Source: Pedobacter sp. (GTDB lineage: Bacteria > Bacteroidota > Bacteroidia > Sphingobacteriales > Sphingobacteriaceae). From it: a stretch of 64,000 nucleotides of DNA. This document shows, in pieces, positions 1-9,583 of this stretch (its first letter is position 1; the number at the start of each line of letters is the position of its first letter). Where the stretch lies: the NCBI GenBank assembly GCA_031119475.1, contig JAVHXV010000002.1, forward strand, positions 1 to 64,000, read 5' to 3'. The position numbers and the translations under genes were made by a program. The notes under the pieces were generated by a model. It was given only the letters and a program-made list of their open reading frames with translations. It was not told the origin of the DNA and searched no databases.

Positions 1-56
<56 letters not shown>

Positions 57-60
57 TAAA

Positions 61-366
61 ATGTTCGACAAACTCATGGCTGCCCAACAAAAGGCAGACG
101 AAATTAAAAAACGGCTGGATACGATTACCGTGTTTGGCGAAGTTGAGGGAGGCGCCATCCGTGTAACGGCAACGGCAAACAAATCGATTACCGGCATCCA
201 GATTACGGATGAGTTTTATGGACAAGCCGATAGGGAAGAACTCGAAGAGCTGCTGTTAACGGCTGTAAACAAGGCATTGGCCCAAGCAGAACAGGTAAGT
301 GCCACAGAAATGCAATCGGCAACGAAAGATATGCTGGGCGGATTGGGCGGCCTATTTGGCCAGTAG
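61..366 (+). CDS. YbaB/EbfC family nucleoid-associated protein
   Basis: A 101-residue protein with the family layout: an N-terminal helix rich in Lys, Gln and Glu (MFDKLMAAQQKADEIKKRL), a central beta region with GEVEGGAIRVTATAN, and a C-terminal helix ending in a Gly-rich tail. YbaB/EbfC proteins form tweezer-shaped homodimers that bind DNA. In many bacteria the gene sits beside dnaX-recR, but the right-hand neighbour here is a metallo-hydrolase. The ATG lies right after the heptamer array. The family call is firm; the target is unknown. Confidence 0.9.
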   Translation: MFDKLMAAQQKADEIKKRLDTITVFGEVEGGAIRVTATANKSITGIQITDEFYGQADREELEELLLTAVNKALAQAEQVSATEMQSATKDMLGGLGGLFGQ

Positions 367-416
367 CTGGCTAAGCTGTCTCACATCTCAAATCTCTTAT
401 CTCTTATCTAACTGAC

Positions 417-1094
417 ATGAAATATACCTATTATGGCCAATCTTGCTTTCTATTGGAAGCAGCTGGCACAAAATTACTGTTCGACCCTTTCATTAGCCAA
501 AATCCATTGGCAAAAGCAATCGATATCACTAAAATTGAGGCCGACTATATCTTGGTGAGCCATGCGCATGGCGATCATATCGGCGATCTGGTAACGTTGG
601 CCAAGCAGACCAACGCCAAGGTTATTGCCATGGTCGAACTGGGCGATTGGCTGGAAAGCAAAGGCGTTAAAAATGTGCACAGCATGAACTTCGGAAAATA
701 CACATTCGATTTTGGTACGGTTCGCATGGTTTGGGCAGCCCACTCGGCTGGGTTGCCCGATGGCAGTTATGGCGGTAACCCTGCAGGGTTTGTTGTAGAG
801 ATAGAAAATAAACAGCTTTATTTTGCTGGAGATACCGGGCTAACGCTAGAAATGAAATTATTGGCCGATCTCTATCAACTGGACTATGCCATTTTGCCGA
901 TCGGGGGCAATTATACCATGGACGTTGAAGACGCGATCATCTCCTCTGATTTTATCAATTGCAACAAAGTGGTCGGCGTCCATTATAACACGTTTCCGGT
1001 TATCGAGATCGATACCAAACTTGCCAAAGAAACTTTCGAAGCCAAAGGCAAGACTTTGTTGCTGCCTGCCATTGGAGAAACAATCGACATTTAA
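417..1094 (+). CDS. Metal-dependent hydrolase, MBL-fold (UPF0173/YtkL type)
   Basis: A 225-residue protein with the short metallo-beta-lactamase fold. It begins MKYTYYGQSCFLLE, has the metal motif SHAHGDHIGD near residue 47, a second metal region at FAGDTG, and the family signature PIGGNYTMDVEDA near the C-terminus. Members of this family bind two metal ions; their physiological substrate is generally unknown. The length matches the family. Its TAA stop ends one base before the stop of the convergent symporter gene, so the two genes abut with no intergenic space. Confidence 0.9.
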   Translation: MKYTYYGQSCFLLEAAGTKLLFDPFISQNPLAKAIDITKIEADYILVSHAHGDHIGDLVTLAKQTNAKVIAMVELGDWLESKGVKNVHSMNFGKYTFDFGTVRMVWAAHSAGLPDGSYGGNPAGFVVEIENKQLYFAGDTGLTLEMKLLADLYQLDYAILPIGGNYTMDVEDAIISSDFINCNKVVGVHYNTFPVIEIDTKLAKETFEAKGKTLLLPAIGETIDI

Positions 1095-2720
1095 CTACCA
1101 GTAAACCGTATAGAGCGCTGCCAATATTCCTGAAATAATCACTGATAAGACGATAAAAGAGGTACCTACTTTAAAATCAGATCGCTCAGGCGGCACAAAA
1201 GCGGAGCTGGAAGTTTTGGGCTTGGCCAAACTGATCACTACCATCATCAAGACCACTAATACAAATGTAATTTCCATGCGATTGAGGAATGGAAGATCTG
1301 GAAATGACCCATTTGTCCAAATCGGCAAAAACTTGAGCACGGTAGAAATTGGGATAGTAAAAATGGCTGCTGTTAGTGCCGCAGCGGTCGAAGTTCTTTT
1401 CCAGAACAGGCCGAGCATAAATATGGCCAGTACGCCAGGAGAAAAAAATCCGACGTATTCCTGTATAAACTGATAAGCCTGGTCTAGGGACCGAAGCGCA
1501 GGCGTTACAATGGCCGCCAACAGCATCGACACGATTACGGCCCATCGCCCAACAAGCACTACCGATCTTTCTGAAGCTTTTTTATTGAAATATTTATGGT
1601 AGATGTCTAGCGAGAAAATGGTAGAGATACTATTGGCCTTTCCTGCCAAAGAAGCTACAATGGCTGCCGTTAACGCAGCAAATGCGACGCCCTTAAGTCC
1701 TGCGGGCAATAAGTTCATCAAAGTCGGATAGGCCCTATCGGGCTTTACTTCGCCCAATGGCCCCATCATTTCTTGTTGAAAGAGTCCTTTTTTATGGAGC
1801 ACATACATTACTATCCCAGGTAATACAGCAATCAACGGAACCAGCAATTTCAAAAAAGCAGCAAATAAAATGCCCGCCCTTGCGGTTTTCAGGTCAGCGC
1901 CCAGGGCCCGCTGAACAATGTATTGGTTACAGCCCCAATAGGCGAGGTTGTTGATCAGCATGCCGCCGATCAGTACCGAAATACCCGGCAGTTCTTTATA
2001 GTGCGCGCTGGAGTGGTCAAATATCATGTGCAGATGTCCAGCAGCTTCTGTTTTCAATACAGAAAGTCCTTTGAAAATATCATTTCCAAATCCAAATTCC
2101 CTAGATAGCAGCGATAAGGCCAGATAGGTGGTGATCAGTCCGCCCACAATAAGCACCAGGACCTGGATCACATCTGTATAGCCGATTACCTTCATCCCGC
2201 CAAGGGTAACCACAACCGCAAAAAGCGATAGGCCAATAATGGCCACTTCGAACGAAATGCCCGAAATGGAAGAAATGGCAAGCGCACCAAGGTAGATGAT
2301 CGATGTGAGGTTTACAAAAACATAGACCAATAACCAGAAAACGGCCATTACCGTACTGACACTTCCATCATAGCGCTGGGCCAGGAATTGCGGCATGGTA
2401 TAGACCTTATTTTTCAGATAGAGTGGAATAATCAGCCAGGCAACCAGGATCAAGGTGGCCGCAGCCATCCACTCGTAGGTAGAAATGGCCAGCCCAAGCG
2501 CAAAGCCAGAGCCAGACATCCCAATAAAATGCTCTGCAGAAATATTTGAGGCAATCAGCGAAGCACCGATGGCCCACCAGGTTAAGGAGCCTTCTGCAAG
2601 AAAGAAATCCCTTGAAGAATCGTTCTTTTTCTTTTTGTGATAGATGTAATAGCCGTAGCCAACAATGATCAAAAAATAGATGACGAATACGACATAATCT
2701 GCCGTTTGCAAAGTGTTCAT
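1095..2720 (-). CDS. Sodium:solute symporter (SSS family), probable inositol transporter
   Basis: A 541-residue integral membrane protein with roughly 13-14 hydrophobic segments and the SSS/SGLT landmarks: an early helix pair with WWAIGASLIASNISAEHFIG, then GGMKVIGYTDVIQ, and a late helix with the conserved SLAGKANSISTIFSLDIY stretch. These carriers move sugars, polyols or amino acids with sodium. It lies 46 bases downstream of a myo-inositol oxygenase gene on the same strand. This makes myo-inositol or a product the likely substrate, which is an inference from context only. Confidence 0.85.
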   Translation of the reverse strand: MNTLQTADYVVFVIYFLIIVGYGYYIYHKKKKNDSSRDFFLAEGSLTWWAIGASLIASNISAEHFIGMSGSGFALGLAISTYEWMAAATLILVAWLIIPLYLKNKVYTMPQFLAQRYDGSVSTVMAVFWLLVYVFVNLTSIIYLGALAISSISGISFEVAIIGLSLFAVVVTLGGMKVIGYTDVIQVLVLIVGGLITTYLALSLLSREFGFGNDIFKGLSVLKTEAAGHLHMIFDHSSAHYKELPGISVLIGGMLINNLAYWGCNQYIVQRALGADLKTARAGILFAAFLKLLVPLIAVLPGIVMYVLHKKGLFQQEMMGPLGEVKPDRAYPTLMNLLPAGLKGVAFAALTAAIVASLAGKANSISTIFSLDIYHKYFNKKASERSVVLVGRWAVIVSMLLAAIVTPALRSLDQAYQFIQEYVGFFSPGVLAIFMLGLFWKRTSTAAALTAAIFTIPISTVLKFLPIWTNGSFPDLPFLNRMEITFVLVVLMMVVISLAKPKTSSSAFVPPERSDFKVGTSFIVLSVIISGILAALYTVYW

Positions 2721-2766
2721 ATCTGGTTTGATGGGCGTTTGAGCGCGTTAAATGATGTGATTCCGA

Positions 2767-3636
2767 TTAGAACTTCAATTTTTCTGGCAGGTATTTCTTT
2801 ACCAGTGCCTCATAATAGGCACGGAGCTTCTCCCAATCGGGAGCAACCGGATTTTTGGAGTAAAGATCATACGGATTAAAGAGATGTACCCATTTTAACA
2901 TTTCGCGATCATGGTCATCGAGCAAATATTCATATTCACCTTCGCGGTGCCAGGCATAAAAGGAATGATAGCGCAACATGTACAGTGCAGGCTCCGGCAG
3001 GTAGTCCTTCATCATCTGATATACGTACTCATCGTGTCCCCACGACATGTGCACATTTCTCAGGCCACAGCCAGCGGTATAGACACCCAATTTGGTATTA
3101 TAGCGGGGATTATTGTAATCTTGGTTCGCCGAAAAGAATTCGGGATAGACAATTTTTGGGGAATAGGCACATCCCACTGGGAATGTGTCTCCTACTACGG
3201 CCCATTGTGGCTCACCAAATAGGCACAAAACCTTGCCCATGTCGTGCATCAGACCTGTAAGCACCATCCAATCTGGATGCCCATCCTGCCTGATGGCTTC
3301 TGAGGTCTGCAGCAGGTGCTGAAACTGGCTCAGATCTGTATCCGGGTCTGAATCGTCTACCAATTGGTTTAAGAAATCGAAGGCTTCCCAAACGGTCATT
3401 TCCTTACGATTAAAGCGCAGGTAATCTGCACGTTTTTCCATCACAAAATCATACGTCTGGTAAGTATGGTTTAAACGATAGAATTCCTTTACCGTATCCC
3501 TAGCTGGATCGTCGTATTGGCGATAATCTTTTGTTTCCTTGCCTTCGGCAATCTGCTCGGGATCTGGGTAGCGCAATAACAGATCATCTTCCCATTCATC
3601 TAGCGCTTTTAAGGGATTGAGCTGGTTCTCCTCCAT
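2767..3636 (-). CDS. Inositol oxygenase (MIOX)
   Basis: A 289-residue homologue of eukaryotic myo-inositol oxygenase, the diiron enzyme that cleaves myo-inositol with O2 to D-glucuronate. All six iron ligands of the family can be located: His107 ([12 protein letters not shown]), His131 and Asp132 (HDMGK), His201 (WGHDEY), His224 (RYHSFY) and Asp257 (FNPYDLYSK). The lid region DDSDPD is also present. The full length matches the mammalian enzyme. It leads a two-gene operon with the sodium symporter, suggesting uptake plus oxidation of inositol. The route from glucuronate onward is not in this window. Confidence 0.93.
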   Translation of the reverse strand: MEENQLNPLKALDEWEDDLLLRYPDPEQIAEGKETKDYRQYDDPARDTVKEFYRLNHTYQTYDFVMEKRADYLRFNRKEMTVWEAFDFLNQLVDDSDPDTDLSQFQHLLQTSEAIRQDGHPDWMVLTGLMHDMGKVLCLFGEPQWAVVGDTFPVGCAYSPKIVYPEFFSANQDYNNPRYNTKLGVYTAGCGLRNVHMSWGHDEYVYQMMKDYLPEPALYMLRYHSFYAWHREGEYEYLLDDHDREMLKWVHLFNPYDLYSKNPVAPDWEKLRAYYEALVKKYLPEKLKF

Positions 3637-3712
3637 GGTGGTTAAATTTGGTTAGTCGTACTTTCTTAAAATTAGGAAAATAATTTTTAAAAAATTGCAC
3701 AACGAAACAAAA

Positions 3713-3730
3713 TGTACGCACATATGTACA
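3713..3730. promoter_or_regulatory. Candidate operator upstream of inositol oxygenase
   Basis: A dyad TGTAC-N8-GTACA lies about 80 bases upstream of the inositol oxygenase start in an AT-rich promoter region. Its symmetry and position fit a repressor or activator site for the inositol operon. No regulator gene is adjacent, and a short dyad can occur by chance. Confidence 0.3.
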
Positions 3731-3760
3731 AATACATATTGGTAACCGCAGTTCCTTTAA

Positions 3761-6187
3761 CTAATTTTTCATCCTTCCCTGCTCTGATTCGGTACCAGTA
3801 GCACGGCGGCGAGCCGGTTTAATTTCGTTTTTACCAAAGCGGTAGGTAAAGCTGATCCTGCCCACCTGCGACTCGTTCTTTTGATGGAGGGTATAGGAAA
3901 GCCCTGGGTAGGCACTGGTGAGGTCTGAATCATTGGTATTGAATACATCGTTAAGAGCCAATTTCAACGTCGCTTTTTTGTTCAGCAAAGATTTGCTCAA
4001 TCCGGCATCCAAACTATACCTCGATCTAAGGCTTAAGGTTCCATAATCCAAAGGCGATTCGTAATTGCCGCTCAGCTCCGCAGTTAAGCCACTGGCAATG
4101 ATAAAAGTCTGCTGGCTTTTGAACTGGAAGGACGTTTTTCCGGTTTTCAATGCTGATCCACCAAGATTGGGCGATTCGAAGCTCAAATGAAAAACATTCA
4201 GGTTGTTGTTCATGGTCCAGCCTTTTACCACCGTAACTGGGATGTTGATATTTGCCCCATAGCTAATGTTTCTTGCCACATTGGCATAGGTCTGAAAAAG
4301 TGCCTTCTGTACCTGATCTGGTAACAGTACTTCAGTTATAGCGTCATTAGTTCGGCTATAGTTCAGGGAAATATTATATTTCTGCAGCAAGGTATAATTG
4401 ATTTCAAAACTGTGCGTGTATTGCGGATTTAAAAAAGGATTACCCTTATTATAGGTGTACTGATCTAGATAATAAACGAAAGGATTGAGCGCATCATAAC
4501 TTGGCCGGTCGATCCTTCTGCTATACGAAAAGCCGATCTGGTTATTTTTTGACAAATTCTGCTGAACGAAAAATGTCGGAAAAAAATCCCAATAGCTTCT
4601 TTCCACCACATTATTGGTGGTAAGGAGATTCCCTTTGGAGTTGGTCTGCTCAACCCTTAGTCCGAGTTGCACACTGGTAGACTTAAACTGTTTTTGAAGA
4701 CTGGTATAGGCCGCATTTACATTTTCATCATAAACAAACTGGTTGCTTCGCCTGGCATCGTTTTGCCAGCCCGTGGCCAGATAGGCTTCTGCCTTCAGGT
4801 TGTTATCGGTTTCGACCCAACTGCTCTTCAGTCCTGCTTCCAATTTCAGGGTCTTGCTAAGCGATACGTTATAATCTGCTTTGATGGCCTTGATCTCGAT
4901 CACGGCAGGGGTTTCATTCCTTGTGTTTACCACTGGCCTGATCAGGGTTCCATTTGCATATCGATAATCGTTCGTATAGTCGGCCAGTTCATTGCCCTTA
5001 TATTTGGAGTAATCTGCATCGATAGAAAGCTCGGAGCCCGCACTATCCAAAACAGATTTATAGTTAAGGTTATAGGCCATGTTCTGATATTTGCTCCGCT
5101 GCAAGCTCATGGCCAGCAGAGACGAGTCGACCTGTGCAAAAGAAGGGCCGATCAATGTGGTGTTGTCCGAAAATTCAGTTCCAGTATTGCGATAGCCGTT
5201 TACCAAAAATCCAATGGTATTCTTTTTATCCAAGAAAACATCAAGCCCAAGTTTAAAGTTGTTGTTTTCGCGCTTTCTGTAGGTCTCGCCAACCTGCATG
5301 AAATAGGTATCCGGCGTTCCGTTTGAAATACGGTCGATGGTCAGGATTCCTTCGTTCCTAAAATTCCCGTAATTGTAGTTGCCAAACAGGTTAGTTTTGT
5401 TTGTCCTATGGTTAAGATTGACCCCCGTATTCGCTTTTAGATTTTTTCCATACCCGGCATTGGCATATATGCTGCCATTTGTGCCCGCATTCTTTCCTTT
5501 TTTTGTTTTGATATTAATGATGCCTGCATTCCCAGAAGCATCATATTTGGAAGAAGGATTGGTAATCAATTCGATGGTTTCCAATTGCGAGCTCTGCATG
5601 TTGCGCAACAGATTGGCCACATCGGCATTGCTCATGTAGGTCATTTTGCCATCGATCATGATCAGCACGCCACTTTTGCCCTGCATGGAGATGTTATCAT
5701 TCTGGTCTACTGTTACCCCTGGTGCCTTTTGCAGCACTTCTAAGGCAGTTGAGCCAACTAAAATGCTGCTATTTTCCACATTCATGACCATTTTGTCGGT
5801 CCTGCGCTCGATCAAGGGCTTGGTTCCTGTGACATTCACGGCATTTAAGGCCTTGCTCGTGGCCAATAACCGGATGTTGTCCAACTTTAGATCCTGTCCT
5901 TCACTTAATGCAAAAGTCTTGCTCTTAAAAATGGCATAGCCCATCATGTTGGTCTTAATGTAATAATTTCCAGTGCCGATATTTGAGAATTCAAATTTTC
6001 CGTCGGGATTGGTCAGGGCAGTTTTTACCAATGTTGAGTCCGATGCCTTGAAAAGCCCTACCGTAACGTAATCCATGGGTTTAGACTGTTCATCGACCAC
6101 CAGTCCGCCAATCGTACCCATTTTGGTATGGGCGAAGGCAGCTATATTCAGCAAAAAAAGAAGGAGCGTAAGGGATAAAGATTTCAT
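3761..6187 (-). CDS. TonB-dependent receptor, carboxypeptidase-like N-terminus
   Basis: An 808-residue outer-membrane receptor. Order of parts: signal peptide (residues 1-19, ending AFA), a carboxypeptidase-regulatory-like beta-sandwich (about 22-105, GTIGGLVVDEQSKP), a plug (about 115-225, with VLQKAPGVTVDQNDNISMQGK and the NPSSKYDASGNAGIINIKTK signature), then a beta-barrel ending in the arginine-rich RRRATG tail. It resembles the outer-membrane beta-barrel family 3 subgroup rather than SusC: no SusD-like lipoprotein follows, and the SusC-specific box is absent. Substrate unknown. It is separated from the upstream peptidase gene by a perfect 36-bp palindrome. Confidence 0.88.
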   Translation of the reverse strand: MKSLSLTLLLFLLNIAAFAHTKMGTIGGLVVDEQSKPMDYVTVGLFKASDSTLVKTALTNPDGKFEFSNIGTGNYYIKTNMMGYAIFKSKTFALSEGQDLKLDNIRLLATSKALNAVNVTGTKPLIERRTDKMVMNVENSSILVGSTALEVLQKAPGVTVDQNDNISMQGKSGVLIMIDGKMTYMSNADVANLLRNMQSSQLETIELITNPSSKYDASGNAGIINIKTKKGKNAGTNGSIYANAGYGKNLKANTGVNLNHRTNKTNLFGNYNYGNFRNEGILTIDRISNGTPDTYFMQVGETYRKRENNNFKLGLDVFLDKKNTIGFLVNGYRNTGTEFSDNTTLIGPSFAQVDSSLLAMSLQRSKYQNMAYNLNYKSVLDSAGSELSIDADYSKYKGNELADYTNDYRYANGTLIRPVVNTRNETPAVIEIKAIKADYNVSLSKTLKLEAGLKSSWVETDNNLKAEAYLATGWQNDARRSNQFVYDENVNAAYTSLQKQFKSTSVQLGLRVEQTNSKGNLLTTNNVVERSYWDFFPTFFVQQNLSKNNQIGFSYSRRIDRPSYDALNPFVYYLDQYTYNKGNPFLNPQYTHSFEINYTLLQKYNISLNYSRTNDAITEVLLPDQVQKALFQTYANVARNISYGANINIPVTVVKGWTMNNNLNVFHLSFESPNLGGSALKTGKTSFQFKSQQTFIIASGLTAELSGNYESPLDYGTLSLRSRYSLDAGLSKSLLNKKATLKLALNDVFNTNDSDLTSAYPGLSYTLHQKNESQVGRISFTYRFGKNEIKPARRRATGTESEQGRMKN

Positions 6188-6373
6188 TTGGTGTGGTTAA
6201 GTTGAGGCAATAGTTTTCCAGTTGCACTTTCATGCAATTTTTTTAAATCATTAAAATGTTAGCTAGTTCCTTTGGCCTTTTATTGGGCTTCCAATAGTTA
6301 ATACCGTATAGACGAGCAGAAAGATGGAAAGGTTACAAGATTTTTTAATTTTTTAGCAATGGGCAAAAACAGA

Positions 6374-6409
6374 ACAACCTCGCAGGTTCTTAAGAACCTG
6401 CGAGGTTGT
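6374..6409. repeat. Perfect 36-bp palindrome (CCTCGCAGGTTCTTAAG element)
   Basis: Two 18-base arms (6374-6391 and 6392-6409) are exact reverse complements with no spacer, centred on TTAA. It lies between two minus-strand genes, just past the stop of the M49-like peptidase. Read on that strand it is followed by TCTGTTTTTG, so it may end the peptidase transcript. Its length and perfection exceed an ordinary terminator, and it may be a mobile palindromic unit. Confidence 0.85.
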
Positions 6410-6434
6410 CATGGACCTGGGATCTGCACTACTA

Positions 6435-8105
6435 CTACTTCATGCCCAATACATCAACTCCCTGCTCAAAAACAAGGTCTACAGGAATGCCTTTTTTACT
6501 CAGACGGTCCAGGTCTTTTTGAAGTTCTGGCTCAATAATACCGCGCTGTTTCTGTGCGTTTTCTACGGCTGCCTTATCGCCATTGCCCTGAAGCTTAAGA
6601 ATAAAGCTGCTCAGCTCGTTCATGGCCGATTCCGTTTTCTCGAAATTCACACGATAAGTTCCATTTGCGTTTCTGGTAAAAGCACCCTTTTCCTTAAAAA
6701 AATTAAAGCATTGCATATTGGCCTTGCCGTGTGCTTCTGATGCACCAAATCGCACAGAACGCAGTAGTCCGGCCATAAAAGTGGTATAATAATCTTTAAT
6801 ATCTCCATTCAGTTCGCCTTTTTTGAGCAATCCTGCTACCATGTAAAGTCCTAAAATATCGGCTTTACCTTCTTCTAACCATGAATTTTGCTCTTTTAGT
6901 GCAGACCGAACGGTACCTTTGCCATTTATGGTGTTTTTTATGCCCAAACCATGCGCCACTTCATGGAACATCACATTGGCAAAAAAAGCATCGAATTTAA
7001 TGTACTGCTGTTGTTCCGCATCGATCAATTCTTTGGCAATCGGTACCAGTATCTTATCAAATTTGGCTTTCATGGCGTTTTTTAGCTGCGATCTTCTTGT
7101 ACCTTTCTCCTTTTGGATCAGTTCATCATTGGGAAGGTTCACGGCAATCGTTTTAGATCCCGCATTGCAATCGCCTGCATAATAAACCACATCGTAGGCA
7201 TTCAGCTCCGAATCAGTTCCCGGGACTTCTTTCTTGTAGCTGGCTTCTACCGGAAGGTTGCGCTGCAATTCTGGCAACATGGCTACATATTTGGCCAACC
7301 GCTTGCTCCAGACCTTATCTTTCACGAGCACATACGACTCAAAGGCCGCTCTAGAATTGAAGAGTTTATCTTCATAGTTTTCTATGGCCCCGATAATTAC
7401 ATCCAGTCCGTTGGTCTTCATGTCAAGCCAGGCGTTGTCGCTCGGTGCATAATTATCGGTAACCAGTGCATCTGCCCTCAAGTTGAGGTATTTTTTAAAT
7501 GCGGGATCATCGGTCAGCAAGGCCGCCTGTTTCAAGAGGCTGCTCGCTTTTTGCAGTTCTTCAGCAAAAATAACATGGTAGGGCACCGAGATCAATTTCC
7601 CTTTTTCCATCCGGATTACCGAATAAAGGCCATGTTTGTCTTTTACATCTGATTTTTCAAGCGCTTCCTTGGTCATGTTGGCCGGATAAAAAGTCCCGCC
7701 ATCTGGCTTAGGGCCAATGCCAGCCACGAAGGGTTTGTCGCCATTTAACCGATCCCATGGACCATAATTGATCATGATGAAATCACGTGTCTTCTCATCC
7801 CTCACCTGGTTCAGCAAGCTGTCGCGCTGCGGATATACCTGTTTCCAATACAGTTCATCCATAATTTTCGCAGCCTGGATCAGCAGTGGCAGCACCTTCC
7901 GCTCACTCACGGTAAGTTCGTTCAGGTTGGTGGTCAACCTAACCCGTTCATAAATCGGTAAGCGTTGGGCAACATAGGTCAGCAAGCTATCTTTTGCCTT
8001 GCCGTTAACTTTTTTATCGTCTGGATTAGTATTTGTGCAGGCGCATAAGAGGGTCGTGATCGCGCAGCCAAGGCCAAGGCCCGCATTTAATATATTTTTT
8101 TTCAT
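6435..8105 (-). CDS. Dipeptidyl-peptidase III-like (M49) lipoprotein
   Basis: A 556-residue exported protein. A signal sequence ends in LLCAC, giving a likely lipid-modified Cys23. The zinc site is HEVAH at 381-385 plus EEGKAD at 411-416, the paired arrangement of peptidase family M49. Classic DPP III has a six-residue HExxGH motif; the five-residue form seen here occurs in bacterial relatives. NYGPWDRL near 114 is also typical of this group. It probably acts on peptides at the envelope. It is monocistronic or leads into the palindrome and receptor gene downstream. Confidence 0.82.
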   Translation of the reverse strand: MKKNILNAGLGLGCAITTLLCACTNTNPDDKKVNGKAKDSLLTYVAQRLPIYERVRLTTNLNELTVSERKVLPLLIQAAKIMDELYWKQVYPQRDSLLNQVRDEKTRDFIMINYGPWDRLNGDKPFVAGIGPKPDGGTFYPANMTKEALEKSDVKDKHGLYSVIRMEKGKLISVPYHVIFAEELQKASSLLKQAALLTDDPAFKKYLNLRADALVTDNYAPSDNAWLDMKTNGLDVIIGAIENYEDKLFNSRAAFESYVLVKDKVWSKRLAKYVAMLPELQRNLPVEASYKKEVPGTDSELNAYDVVYYAGDCNAGSKTIAVNLPNDELIQKEKGTRRSQLKNAMKAKFDKILVPIAKELIDAEQQQYIKFDAFFANVMFHEVAHGLGIKNTINGKGTVRSALKEQNSWLEEGKADILGLYMVAGLLKKGELNGDIKDYYTTFMAGLLRSVRFGASEAHGKANMQCFNFFKEKGAFTRNANGTYRVNFEKTESAMNELSSFILKLQGNGDKAAVENAQKQRGIIEPELQKDLDRLSKKGIPVDLVFEQGVDVLGMK

Positions 8106-8218
8106 TTGGCTAGAAATAATTCTTCGTTTTATATCAATGCACTAAATTAGCAAAAAAATATGCCGCAGAAATATTAAATCCTATTATTTGCGCTACAATA
8201 TCACTAAAAAACCAAACT

Positions 8219-9052
8219 ATGTCTTTATCAAAAAAAGTCTTCAAGCCGTTTTTCCTCCTAGCCTTTGCCCTGCTATTTTCCAATTGTAGCAGCAATAAAT
8301 ACGCAGCTACCAATAAGACCTACAAGCACATGGCCAAAGACTTTGCGGCCAACATCAAAGCTTTTCCACCTAACGGACAGACCATAGACTCCCTAAATAA
8401 CGAACAATCCTTTGTCGGTTCGATCAATATGGGGATGAGAAAACCTAATTATGTAATCATCCACCATACTGCACAAAATTCGACAGATGAAACCCTAAGG
8501 ACCTTCACCATTGCCAGAACAGCCGTAAGTGCACACTATGTGATTGGCAGGGATGGAAAAGTGGTACAGATGGTCAATGATTTTTTGAGGGCGCAACATG
8601 CAGGATTGGGCAAATGGGGCACTGTTACCGACATGAACTCCATTTCGATCGGTATTGAATTAGATAACAATGGTACAACCGACCCATGGCCTGATGCACA
8701 GATCAACAGCTTATGTTCGCTTTTGGCTACCCTGAAGAAAAAATACGGCATCCCAACAGCAAATTTTATTGGCCATGCCGATTATGCACCTAGCCGTAAG
8801 CCAGACCCGCACAATTTTCCCTGGAAAACACTGGCCAAAAGAGGCTTCGGATTGTGGTATGATGATGTGCTACAAATGCCGCCGGCAGATTTCGACACGA
8901 CTGCCGCCTTGCGCATTATTGGGTATGATGTAAAAAATCTTGGTGCAGCCATTATCGCCTTCAAGCGTCACTTTGTGGGCACTGATCTTACACCGACTTT
9001 AACCGACCCAGACAAGCTGATTTTGTACAATCTCTACAAAAAATATATGTAA
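8219..9052 (+). CDS. N-acetylmuramoyl-L-alanine amidase, lipoprotein
   Basis: A 277-residue lipoprotein: the signal ends LLFSNC, so Cys23 is the likely lipid anchor. The amidase_2 (AmpD/PGRP-like) domain spans roughly residues 75-210. Zinc and catalytic residues are visible in VIIHHTAQ, SIGIELDN and the C-terminal block GHADYAPSRKPDPHNFPW, which carries the Asp-Pro-His ligand motif. The enzyme cleaves the MurNAc-L-Ala bond of peptidoglycan or its fragments, probably in the periplasm. Its stop overlaps the start of the DUF922 gene by one base, so the two are likely co-translated. Confidence 0.92.
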   Translation: MSLSKKVFKPFFLLAFALLFSNCSSNKYAATNKTYKHMAKDFAANIKAFPPNGQTIDSLNNEQSFVGSINMGMRKPNYVIIHHTAQNSTDETLRTFTIARTAVSAHYVIGRDGKVVQMVNDFLRAQHAGLGKWGTVTDMNSISIGIELDNNGTTDPWPDAQINSLCSLLATLKKKYGIPTANFIGHADYAPSRKPDPHNFPWKTLAKRGFGLWYDDVLQMPPADFDTTAALRIIGYDVKNLGAAIIAFKRHFVGTDLTPTLTDPDKLILYNLYKKYM

Positions 9053-9579
9053 TGGTCTTATCGAAGAAAAATTGGCCATTTCTGATCCTGCTTTCGATCT
9101 TTCCATTTTTTGCAGCTGCGCAGGAACGGCCCATCCTCGATTGGAATTTCTTTAAGAATGACCGGCCCGCCAATGCCGAACACCAGGCATACACCTGGGC
9201 AATTGTAAGCTATCGTTATCAGCCTACTCAGCTGAAAGGCGATAAAATGGAGGTCCAATTTGAGGTTAAACTGAAAATGGATACCGCTAGGTCATATTTT
9301 CAGGCCGATAAAAGGGCTGCAGGATCTAAGCTCCTCAAACACGAGCAGGGCCATGCCGACATTTCCTGTATCTATGCCCGAAAACTCAAGGAGAAGTTTA
9401 CATCAGCTACCTATTCGGCCAATCACTATCAAAAAGAAATCAAGGCCATCTTCGATGAGGTGTTTGCCGAAATGAATGCCGAACAGCTCAGATACGATGC
9501 CGAAACCAACCACAGCATGAATGCTTCAGCACAGCAAAAGTGGGATTCCTATTTTTCGGCACAGCTGGAAGGAAAATAG
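9052..9579 (+). CDS. DUF922-type putative zinc protease
   Basis: A 175-residue secreted protein with an N-terminal hydrophobic signal ending FFAAAQ. The recognisable motif is LLKHEQGHADISCIYARKL, in which HEQGH is a zinc-binding HExxH; the surrounding sequence fits the DUF922 family of predicted zinc-dependent proteases. It overlaps the upstream amidase by one base (TAATG). The context suggests a shared cell-wall role, but no substrate can be inferred. Confidence 0.8.
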   Translation: MVLSKKNWPFLILLSIFPFFAAAQERPILDWNFFKNDRPANAEHQAYTWAIVSYRYQPTQLKGDKMEVQFEVKLKMDTARSYFQADKRAAGSKLLKHEQGHADISCIYARKLKEKFTSATYSANHYQKEIKAIFDEVFAEMNAEQLRYDAETNHSMNASAQQKWDSYFSAQLEGK

Positions 9580-9583
9580 CTCC

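Noticed and set aside
1095-2720. The symporter as a SusC/D-linked sugar uptake component
   Set aside because: No SusC/SusD pair is present; it is coupled to the inositol oxygenase, and the TonB-dependent receptor at 3.8-6.2 kb is not of the SusC type.
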